Source: Candidatus Magasanikbacteria bacterium CG1_02_41_34 (GTDB lineage: Bacteria; Patescibacteriota; Patescibacteriia; Magasanikbacterales; UBA922). Taken from it: 34,269 nt of DNA. The stretch spans positions 1-34,269 of the forward strand of contig MNVD01000004.1 of NCBI GenBank assembly GCA_001871445.1, given 5' to 3'. A program made the translations under genes and the position numbers. Below the pieces are notes generated by a model. The model was not told where the DNA came from. It ran no database searches and saw nothing but the letters and a program-made list of their open reading frames with translations. This document shows positions 1 to 8,704 of the stretch, piece after piece; the stretch's first letter is position 1; each line of letters starts with the position of its first letter.

Positions 1-97
1 TTCACAGAGGTCTTATTCGCAAAAAAAAAGTAAAACTTATTGATGAAATTTTGAAAGGAAAACCTAAATTCTAGCCGACCGTTTTGTCCATTAAGTC
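1..97 (+). mobile_element. 3' end of an IS element: C-terminal 23 codons of a transposase (HRGLIRKKKVKLIDEILKGKPKF*, stop 72-74) plus right terminal inverted repeat 72-97
   Basis: The 26-nt sequence tagccgaccgttttgtccattaagtc (72-97) is the exact reverse complement of 34010-34035, where a zinc-ribbon transposase N-terminus follows in the same orientation. Confidence 0.8.
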
Positions 98-303
98 ACA
101 AATGACGATATCAATGCACATCTGACAAACATTCCAGACAGTCTCACGCTCCTAAAAACAGACTACCATACAGAGACAGTACTGAAGAAAAAAACGGCAA
201 AACCTACCAACATACCTTTGTCCAAGTCGATGCAAAGGGAAATCTGATCAAAAAATGGAGCAGCAGCCCAACACTGGCCTGTATTGTAAGTGAAGTAAAA
301 TAA
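95..303 (+). pseudogene. 3' remnant of a gene interrupted by the IS, with an apparent 1-nt frameshift at A-run 188-194
   Basis: Frame 95 gives VTNDDINAHLTNIPDSLTLLKTDYHTETVLKKK; frame 187 gives EEKNGKTYQHTFVQVDAKGNLIKKWSSSPTLACIVSEVK*. One extra A in the A7 run joins them. Confidence 0.55.
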
Positions 304-380
304 TTTCTTACCATCATCTCGAAATAAACATGCACAAAGGCATCTAGGCATTTGCGTTTACGTTTAGGTAATAAAACCAG

Positions 381-1604
381 CTAATTCTTCGCATCATCTA
401 TCCACGTCAACAGCAACACTTTCCCCTTCTCTTCCCATTCGGTCTTGCTCAATTGCTCCATTTCAAGTACATAATCTGCAAGCAAATTTTGTCGTTCTTC
501 TGCTGTTATCAGAGTAAAATACGTGTTCATCATATTCCATCGCATCTGCTCTCGGGTCGTATCATCTTCTATCTGGAGCCACAGATCATTTTCAAATGCC
601 CATTTCAAAAATTCTTCGTCTCCATCATGTTCCTTTATGGTTGCTAACAGTTTTTGCTGAATTTCTTCCTCTGTTTGTCCAGAATAATCTACTTTTGGAA
701 GCCATTGGGAAATCTTACCGAGCGTGGACGACAAATGATCAGAAATCGTATCAGGATCATAGGGAATATCTTGCACCGTATACGCCGGTTTCATAGAAAG
801 AGAAATTTTTTCTGGATGCTTCTGAATATCCATCGCAGAGAGGACTTTTACAATTTCTTCTGCCTCACCAAATGTCAAATCTGTGCGCACCATTTTGTAT
901 ATAATGTAGTGAAATGGCGTATCAATAGCAGAAGGATTCTCTGGTACAAATTTTACCATCATCTGCTTTATAAATGTAGAGTGATTGCGTGCACGTTGTG
1001 GCTCCCCAATAGCATAACCCTGACGATTACGAAGCCATTGCAATGTCTCTGTCGTGGGGAGATCTGCCTGACGCAAAATACCAAACGTCTCTGAAAAACC
1101 AACCATCACCAGATAGTCAGCCTTTTTACCAAGAATGCGTTCAATATTCTTGATACCATATTCAAGGCCACCAAGCGCACATGAATTTGACACATAATAA
1201 TCTGTTGATGTCACCCCTTTTCCAAAAGGAAGAGGTGCATAGGTGCCGCGCGGGACCGCAATAATACTGATGCTGTCATTCTTCTTATCAATTTCAATGA
1301 ATTGGATGGCATCACAATGTCCAAATTCCTGTCCTGTCCGACTATCGAGCCCGATGAAAAGTACATGCACAATACCGTCTTCACCAAAAGGGTCTCCTGT
1401 TTCAGTAAGGTCATCAGCCTGACGAACAGCAAGGACTGCATCAATAGCAGCTTGTTGTCTTGCATGCTCTTCCCTCACTTCTCGTGATTCTTGATACCAC
1501 TCATACCCATAGACCAAAAAAGCAAAGCCTATGCAAAACAATAAAAATAAAAAAAAACTCCAAAAAATACGTGATGTACGTGTCATATATATAACATAAT
1601 CCAA
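381..1604 (-). CDS. LytR-CpsA-Psr (LCP) family cell-envelope protein
   Basis: N-terminal TM segment; LCP-like VLFIGLDSR..., SIIAVPRGT, RNRQGYAIGEPQRARNHSTFIKQM motifs. Confidence 0.8.
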   Translation of the reverse strand: MDYVIYMTRTSRIFWSFFLFLLFCIGFAFLVYGYEWYQESREVREEHARQQAAIDAVLAVRQADDLTETGDPFGEDGIVHVLFIGLDSRTGQEFGHCDAIQFIEIDKKNDSISIIAVPRGTYAPLPFGKGVTSTDYYVSNSCALGGLEYGIKNIERILGKKADYLVMVGFSETFGILRQADLPTTETLQWLRNRQGYAIGEPQRARNHSTFIKQMMVKFVPENPSAIDTPFHYIIYKMVRTDLTFGEAEEIVKVLSAMDIQKHPEKISLSMKPAYTVQDIPYDPDTISDHLSSTLGKISQWLPKVDYSGQTEEEIQQKLLATIKEHDGDEEFLKWAFENDLWLQIEDDTTREQMRWNMMNTYFTLITAEERQNLLADYVLEMEQLSKTEWEEKGKVLLLTWIDDAKN

Positions 1605-1838
1605 TATCTAAAGCTACGAATATTGGTACTCTACCCTAAAATGTCTTCTTGTTCAAATACAACTTATACATTGTTTAGATAATCAGGAGTGCTTTTGTTC
1701 AAAAAGTAGTAAACATGATATACTGACTAGACATTTCATATACGCTTACTCGGGGATATACGTAGTAGTATAAACAAACTTCTTTGTGCGAATACATTCA
1801 TTTTTTTCACTTTCAAAAAAAATACTTCCAACATCTGG

Positions 1839-4800
1839 ATGACAGTGACCATTTTAGGGATCGCTTTTTTTGCGGTTTTGATTCCACAGCTCTATGATAC
1901 GAGTATTGATGTCGCACAAGCAGGAACAGGAACTTCAGGAGATCCGTGGACAGTGTGTGCTAGTGGATGTGATTTTCTAACATTAAACTCTGCGTTTAGC
2001 GACAAAAACGTCCTCTCTGGTGCTTTCATCACGGTTGGTGCGACGTATGCTTCTTCTACTGATAGCTTCCCATTAAACTTCGGATCAAAAACGAACATGA
2101 CTGTCGATTGTCAAAACAGCGGTGCCATCATTGGGTCAGATGCAGGGAGTCAACAGATAATCGGACCTACAACCAGTTCAACAATTCAAAATTGTGCATT
2201 GAATAATGTCCTTTTATATATAGCTGGTGTCACAAATGTCTCGATAAGTGGAAATACGTTTGGCACGTCCACTACGAGCACAGTATCTATGACATCGGCT
2301 TCCACTCATATCACTATCAGCAATAACACTGGACTCCAGTATATACTAGGGAGCGGTGCTGGAACGAGTGATATTACTGTGAGTGGCAATACCATACAAA
2401 CATACAATCCAGTTGGAGATACGGCAATTGTGAATTTTTCAAATACCACAAACATAACCATGACCTCAAACACCATACAGTCTTATTATAGTGGTATCAA
2501 AAATCTTCTTTATTTTGATACAGTCACAAGCACTCTCATTCAACATAATACGTTGAACTACGAGATATCCCCATCTGTACAATTCCCAAACGGAGCTGTG
2601 TATTTGAACGATGCAGTGAGTAGCACTGTATCAGACAATGATATTATTTTAGAGTCATCCCTCGGCATTGCCAATCAAGCAAATGATGGCATCCGTGTCA
2701 TCAATACAGCAAATGGGAAAAATATAGATGCAATAATAGAACACAATACTATCTGGCTATACCAAGGGAGTCATACTGGAATCAATTTTTATGATGAAGC
2801 AGGAGGTTTATCTGGAGATATTACCATCACTGCAAATTATAATATTTTTTATAATGCGTCGAGTACAGCAAGTCTTGGAAACGGATTTCAGACAACTAAA
2901 AATAATGTCGGCGCGACGTTTACCCTTACAAATGACTATAACGGATATTATTCTGTTGGTACGCAGATTCAGGACAATACCAGCGATGGCTTCAGCCCGA
3001 CTGTCGGCAGTAATGCACTGACAAGCAATCCATATTTCAAACTCAGTGATGCAAGTAGTAGCAATGATACCGAACTTGCTCCATTTAGTTTGTACCTCGA
3101 TGTAAATGGAACGACTGACATAGGTAACTATAGCGTAGCACGTGGGTCATCGTTTACAGTAGACGACGACTGTACTATTGACTATTCCACATGCCACGCA
3201 ACATCTACAAATGTCATTGCGGCAACAGCAGCAACCAACGATACATGGACACTCGCAGCCGGTACCTATAACAATTTTGCCATGACAACGACCAGCAGAC
3301 GTACAGGATCAGTGACCATAGACGGAGCTGGCGCGAGTACTATTATTTCAAATGCATCCGCAAGCCCTATCAAACTCACAGGTCTCGCTAGCATGACTAT
3401 ACAAGATGTGGTGGTACAAGATGCAACGAGCGCAGCATCATCATACACATGGACAGGATTAAGTTTTGATTATGGTGGAACATCATACAATCAAACACTC
3501 GCACTAGAATTCCCTTCTGATGGATACGCTATTTTAGTAGAAACAGATTGTAATATTAATAATCTTGTCACCTTTATGCCACCAAGTAATGGGAATGACG
3601 TAACATCATACCTTGGCATGGGAACAGATGACTATCATATTGCACTCACCACAGTGTTTGGCTCTCCTGTAACAATGATTGTACCGAGTAGTGTTGCGGC
3701 TAATCAGACTGCCTTTGAGACCCTCACAGATTGTATTGTACCAGCAGCATGGGTACAGAATGCCTTTGCACAATCAGGCGGAGCTTATACATATGACAGT
3801 GCCACGTTTGCAAGTGCAAGTATTACAGTTACTTCTGGTTATACAAACCCACCTGCCCTCGCACAGGTGAGTAGTCCTATTGCTGGTATTCAACTCATTG
3901 ATACCGCGAACACAACGATTACCAATGTTACATCGACAAACAATCTCTACGGAATATCACTCGAAGGAACAGCAGCAACTACAGTGATTTCAGATAGCGC
4001 CATCACGAACTCTACCCAATATGATATCTATAGTGATTCCACGAACGACAATACATTAAAAAATGTTGGCTTCACACGAGCATCCAGTACGATCACTGGC
4101 ACAGGAAATATCAATGTCCAATTCAAAACGCGTGCACTCATACAAAATACGAGCTTTGCACCTCTTAGTGGTGTAGGACTTACGTTTACCTCTGACGATA
4201 TAAGCCAAACATATAGCGCCACAACGACGGATACAGGATACACTGCGTATTCAGGATATCTTTCGGCATTTACCATGACATCTTCCTCGATAGCGTCAAA
4301 CAACGGTGGGTTCAATCCATACGCTGTGAGTGTTAGTGCAAGCAGTACGTATGCAGCGACATCTACGTCGTTTACTCTTGACACAAAAAATGAAACAATT
4401 ACTCTCACCATGATCGGACCACCTAATACGCCAACCATAAGTAGCTTTTCAAACACAACAACAAGCATTCAAATAAATTGGGGCTCTATATCAGACGCCA
4501 CGTATTACACCGTATCTTCTACAGTACCAGGCTACACCTCTGTCACAACAACAAATACAAATCTCAGTTATACAGGACTTGATCCAGCAACAACCTATTA
4601 TTTTCAAATAAAAAGCACAAATGATATAAACTTGAGTAGTAGCTTTTCTTCTGTTACATCAACAATCACAGACACACCAGCCGCGCTTGCACCGCCGACA
4701 GTCAGTGGATTTAGTAATACCACTACAAGTATCCAAATCTCGTGGACAACTGTGACTGGGGCAACGTACTACACAGTATCGTCTACCGTACCAGGATTCA

Positions 4801-7016
4801 CCTCTGTTACAACAACAAACACGAATTACACCTACACAGATCTTGATCCTGCGACAACATATTATTTCCAAACACAAACACGTGATGCATATACTCAAGA
4901 TGGGAGCTTCTCTTCTGTCACATCAACGATTACAGACACACCTGCAGCACTTGCAGGACCGACGATTACATCTTTTACAAATTCAACATCGACAATTCAA
5001 GTATCATGGTCCGCGGTGACTGGCGCATCGTATTATACTGTTTCTTCAACAGTCACTGGATACGAGACAGTGACCACCACCAATACAAATTATACATATA
5101 CAGGTCTTGATGCGCTCACTGTATATTCGTTCCAAACACAAACAGGTGACGTCTATTCTCAAGATGGAAGCTTCTCTTCCGTGACGTCAACGATCACTGA
5201 CAATCATGCAACCCCGAGTGCACCGACTAGTTTTGCAACTTCTACCATTACGAGTACGACCATTGCCATGACGTGGACTGATGCAAGTAATAACGAAACA
5301 GGATTTTTGCTTGACTATACATCCAGTACCTTCCCAGGTGTCACATCTAGCCTGGCAATAGATAGTACGAGCAAAACAACATCAGCGCTCATGCCAAATA
5401 CCGCGTATACATTCCGACTACGTTCAGAAAATTATACAGTGGCATCAAACTATGTCACGAGTTCTGCAATCTACACGAATCCAGCGACTCCCCTGTCAAC
5501 AACACTCTCTTCAAACGGGCAGACCAGTATGTTGATTTCATGGGGAGCACATAGCAATCCTTCGACAACAGTATATGAAGTCTATAACGTCACTGATGCA
5601 GAAGTAGTCACTACCACAACACAAACATCAGCATACGCAACAGGATTGGCAGCAAATACGTCATACCAATTTGCAGTGAGCTCACAATATTTGAGTGATA
5701 GCGCAACATATACATCGTATACAACATCATCAGTAGCATCGACAGATGCCATAAGTTCTTCAATAACGATGACACTTCCTATCGGATCATCATCCACGTT
5801 CCAACTCGCAGAAGGTGGAGATACACATACTGCGACAGTTGATAGTATCGCAGATGGTGTTGCGACACTCACGATTCAAACGACTCCAGTGGTGGTGAGT
5901 GGTTCTACTGGAGAATCAGATACTATTGACTCAGATGGAGATGGCAATGATGATCTCCAGATCACCTATGATAGTGTCGGATCAACCAGTGTTGATTTTA
6001 CTCTTGCGTCATATACTCCACCGTCATCAGGTAGTTCTGGTAGTAGTGGCGGGGCATCTGTGATTACAAAAAATGCCCCACAAACAACAGATGGACATAC
6101 CATTACAGCATCATCAATGCATATCAATAACGATAGTGCAAACACGAATACACAAACAATCGCAGTGACATTTGACCAAAATACGGCGTCTCTCATTGCA
6201 CTCTCAACAGATGCAACGTTTGCAGATGCCACATATATGCCTGCAACCCAAACATACAATATAAGCTTATCAAACGCCTATGGAACATATACGGTCTATG
6301 CAAAATTACGTTCATCAGCAGGTGGCATTACCGTACTCTCAAAACAAATTACATATACCTCAAAAGAAATAATCAACGACACCACACAGCAACCAACAGA
6401 TACTTCATCAAACACATGTATTCTCAAAGACGGAAAACCATACAAGAGCCCACGTTCTTCAGCAGTCTACTACGTCACAGATGCTTGTACAAAACGCCCA
6501 TTCCAAACAGCCGCACGCTACTTTGAATATTTCCTTTCTTGGGACAATGTAACAGTGGTCAACGCAAATGTGTTGAGTGCTGTCGCAACTGACCCTGCGG
6601 GATATATGCCACATGGGCAGTTCTACACCCCGCTTGTCGATAGCATTCTCAAGGCCACAACTGATCCAAACGTATATATCTTCTCAGGAAATTCCCTTCA
6701 CTGGATAGTATCTGAAACAGTCTTCAATACACTTGGATATGCCTGGAACAACATTGAACATGTCGGGGCATCCATACTTGCACGATTCACACGCGGTGAA
6801 GACATTACACGAAATCACCTCCGACCAAACGGGACACTCATCAAATATGACTACTCCCCTCGCGTATATGTGATTGAGAAAGATCCGCAAGATAGTACAC
6901 TCCAAGTCAAACGATGGATCTCTACGGAAGATACGTTTGCCTCACTTCACTACCACTGGCAAAATATTATCACCATAAACGAAGCAGAGATGTATTCAAA
7001 TGGCACAACACTCTAA
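1839..7016 (+). CDS. Large modular surface protein: right-handed beta-helix-like N-terminal half, tandem fibronectin type III domains, Gly/Ser linker, C-terminal repeats
   Basis: 1725-aa ORF; hydrophobic N-terminus; repeated ITISNN/VSISGNT parallel beta-helix pattern; three near-identical ~88-aa Fn3 units plus two divergent ones; DSDGDGNDD segment; VYYVTD..KRPF / VYVIEK..VKRWI repeats. Confidence 0.85.
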   Translation: MTVTILGIAFFAVLIPQLYDTSIDVAQAGTGTSGDPWTVCASGCDFLTLNSAFSDKNVLSGAFITVGATYASSTDSFPLNFGSKTNMTVDCQNSGAIIGSDAGSQQIIGPTTSSTIQNCALNNVLLYIAGVTNVSISGNTFGTSTTSTVSMTSASTHITISNNTGLQYILGSGAGTSDITVSGNTIQTYNPVGDTAIVNFSNTTNITMTSNTIQSYYSGIKNLLYFDTVTSTLIQHNTLNYEISPSVQFPNGAVYLNDAVSSTVSDNDIILESSLGIANQANDGIRVINTANGKNIDAIIEHNTIWLYQGSHTGINFYDEAGGLSGDITITANYNIFYNASSTASLGNGFQTTKNNVGATFTLTNDYNGYYSVGTQIQDNTSDGFSPTVGSNALTSNPYFKLSDASSSNDTELAPFSLYLDVNGTTDIGNYSVARGSSFTVDDDCTIDYSTCHATSTNVIAATAATNDTWTLAAGTYNNFAMTTTSRRTGSVTIDGAGASTIISNASASPIKLTGLASMTIQDVVVQDATSAASSYTWTGLSFDYGGTSYNQTLALEFPSDGYAILVETDCNINNLVTFMPPSNGNDVTSYLGMGTDDYHIALTTVFGSPVTMIVPSSVAANQTAFETLTDCIVPAAWVQNAFAQSGGAYTYDSATFASASITVTSGYTNPPALAQVSSPIAGIQLIDTANTTITNVTSTNNLYGISLEGTAATTVISDSAITNSTQYDIYSDSTNDNTLKNVGFTRASSTITGTGNINVQFKTRALIQNTSFAPLSGVGLTFTSDDISQTYSATTTDTGYTAYSGYLSAFTMTSSSIASNNGGFNPYAVSVSASSTYAATSTSFTLDTKNETITLTMIGPPNTPTISSFSNTTTSIQINWGSISDATYYTVSSTVPGYTSVTTTNTNLSYTGLDPATTYYFQIKSTNDINLSSSFSSVTSTITDTPAALAPPTVSGFSNTTTSIQISWTTVTGATYYTVSSTVPGFTSVTTTNTNYTYTDLDPATTYYFQTQTRDAYTQDGSFSSVTSTITDTPAALAGPTITSFTNSTSTIQVSWSAVTGASYYTVSSTVTGYETVTTTNTNYTYTGLDALTVYSFQTQTGDVYSQDGSFSSVTSTITDNHATPSAPTSFATSTITSTTIAMTWTDASNNETGFLLDYTSSTFPGVTSSLAIDSTSKTTSALMPNTAYTFRLRSENYTVASNYVTSSAIYTNPATPLSTTLSSNGQTSMLISWGAHSNPSTTVYEVYNVTDAEVVTTTTQTSAYATGLAANTSYQFAVSSQYLSDSATYTSYTTSSVASTDAISSSITMTLPIGSSSTFQLAEGGDTHTATVDSIADGVATLTIQTTPVVVSGSTGESDTIDSDGDGNDDLQITYDSVGSTSVDFTLASYTPPSSGSSGSSGGASVITKNAPQTTDGHTITASSMHINNDSANTNTQTIAVTFDQNTASLIALSTDATFADATYMPATQTYNISLSNAYGTYTVYAKLRSSAGGITVLSKQITYTSKEIINDTTQQPTDTSSNTCILKDGKPYKSPRSSAVYYVTDACTKRPFQTAARYFEYFLSWDNVTVVNANVLSAVATDPAGYMPHGQFYTPLVDSILKATTDPNVYIFSGNSLHWIVSETVFNTLGYAWNNIEHVGASILARFTRGEDITRNHLRPNGTLIKYDYSPRVYVIEKDPQDSTLQVKRWISTEDTFASLHYHWQNIITINEAEMYSNGTTL

Positions 7017-7047
7017 AAAAAACATCGGTATATACCGATGTTTTTTT
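7015..7047. terminator. Bidirectional intrinsic terminator between the surface protein and the copper cluster
   Basis: aaaaaacatcggtatataccgatgttttttt hairpin with A tract and T tract. Confidence 0.9.
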
Positions 7048-7062
7048 CTTCTCATCAGAATG

Positions 7063-7278
7063 CTACACAATAGAATATGTTTCCATTGTATTGATGATAG
7101 AAATTATTTTTTCTTCATCATTTGAAGTCACAGTTTCTGCAAGTTGCAACTCTCCAATATTCTCTGGCTTGAGTGTGATGTCGACGACACTATCACCAAG
7201 CCCAGCATCTTCGAGTTCCATCATAATAAGTTTTTTGCATGCATCACAATGCATGCCTTGTACCGTCAGCGTGGTCAT
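7063..7278 (-). CDS. Heavy-metal-associated (HMA) domain protein, CopZ-like copper chaperone
   Basis: GMHCDACKKLI metal-binding motif in a 71-aa protein. Confidence 0.8.
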   Translation of the reverse strand: MTTLTVQGMHCDACKKLIMMELEDAGLGDSVVDITLKPENIGELQLAETVTSNDEEKIISIINTMETYSIV

Positions 7279-7291
7279 ATAGTTTCTGTTA

Positions 7292-8701
7292 TTACTGAAT
7301 ATGAAGTGTTATAGGAGCGACCATCCCCATAGCACAGGTTATTTTATAGGTACCTTTTTTGGGAGATCCCAGATCAATGGTATTTTGCCCTGGTTGTAAT
7401 TGTACAAATCCATTGATAAGTCCCCGTGCTGACAACGAAATACCACATCCTTGCATCCCCTGATTGTCAACAAGTAGTGTTGTCGGTACACCTGCCTGAA
7501 TAGTTGAAGGACTCGTAAATGTATACTCGAATCCCTTTGCAATCATCGTGACAACTTGTACTCCTTGTGGATTTCGAACTACTTTTATATTTGTACGATC
7601 TGTCACCGACGCTTTTGCGAAGACGTCACTCACACTAGGTATACCAAGAACATTGAATTGTCCATTGATATTATAGGCTGCAAAAATAACAAGGACAATT
7701 CCTGCATAAAATGAAAAGATCCTCCCACGCTTTGGATTTTTAGATCCTTTCACCGTTGCCATACCAATAAACAAAAGCGGAATCATAGTTCCAAACACAA
7801 ACATGCCAAGCATCATCGCTCCTTGCACAGCACTTCCAGAGGTAAGAGCAATACCTTGTGCAATGAGTGTAAATCCACAAGGCAGAAGTACTGTTCCAGC
7901 CCCAATAGCAAAAGGGAGTTGATTTCCTGCTGTTTGCTGTGTGCCTGCAATACGTCGAGTGATAAACTTTGGCATGCGTATCTGACATCGTTCCGCCCAT
8001 TTCACACCAGCCATCTGAAGACCAATAAGAAGCATAACACCTGAGACCAAGATAGTGATTGTTGCAAAGATAGTCACATTTCCAAGCCCAACCGCTTTCC
8101 CTATTGAACCGAGTACTCCGCCAAAGAGGGTATAGGCAAACAGTCGACCACCATGAAAATAAAAATGTGGAACCATCTTTTTTCCCATACTGGCATCATA
8201 TCCGTATCTATCATTCCAATTTTTTGAGAGTGAAAGAAGAATACCACCCACAAGTGCTGCACAACTCGATGCACCAGCGACAAGTCCAAACAGAAAGAAT
8301 ACTCCAAGTGATGACTGTTCACTCAAACTCACATATTGCGCAATACCAGATCGTTCGATAAGATATAATACAAAAAATACAGCGGCCACTTGAGCAAGAA
8401 TGACAATCTTTTTTTTCAGAATATGCATATCCATTTGAATGCCCTTCCCTTCTACCACGTACAACCACGGTTCTTTTTTTTCTACCTGTTTTGTTTCTGA
8501 AAACGTATATCCATCAGACTGAAACCAGGTATTCAATTCATTTGTTCGTGGCATTCTACCATCACACTCTACGCGCAACGTTCCATTGCCAAGTGATGCA
8601 TCCGCAGCCTTTACTCCCTTTTCCTTCAATACTCTTTTTTCTATCAAGAGTTCACAGGATGCACAGTGCATGCCTGCAATATAATATATTTTTTCTTGCA
8701 T
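7292..8701 (-). CDS. Fusion: N-terminal HMA domain, TauE/SafE (DsbD-like) membrane domain, C-terminal cupredoxin-like domain
   Basis: GMHCASCELLIEKR; multiple TM segments with LLPCGFTLIAQG; C-terminal GMQGCGISL...GTYKITCAMGM. Confidence 0.8.
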   Translation of the reverse strand: MQEKIYYIAGMHCASCELLIEKRVLKEKGVKAADASLGNGTLRVECDGRMPRTNELNTWFQSDGYTFSETKQVEKKEPWLYVVEGKGIQMDMHILKKKIVILAQVAAVFFVLYLIERSGIAQYVSLSEQSSLGVFFLFGLVAGASSCAALVGGILLSLSKNWNDRYGYDASMGKKMVPHFYFHGGRLFAYTLFGGVLGSIGKAVGLGNVTIFATITILVSGVMLLIGLQMAGVKWAERCQIRMPKFITRRIAGTQQTAGNQLPFAIGAGTVLLPCGFTLIAQGIALTSGSAVQGAMMLGMFVFGTMIPLLFIGMATVKGSKNPKRGRIFSFYAGIVLVIFAAYNINGQFNVLGIPSVSDVFAKASVTDRTNIKVVRNPQGVQVVTMIAKGFEYTFTSPSTIQAGVPTTLLVDNQGMQGCGISLSARGLINGFVQLQPGQNTIDLGSPKKGTYKITCAMGMVAPITLHIQ

Positions 8702-8704
8702 ACA

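Noticed and set aside
163-351. 62-aa minus-strand ORF near the left end
   Set aside because: Overlaps the better-supported plus-strand gene remnant; cysteine/phenylalanine-rich shadow.
4028-6259. Several minus-strand ORFs inside the surface protein gene
   Set aside because: Explained by Ser/Thr-rich codon composition of the sense gene; Val/Ala-rich shadow translations.
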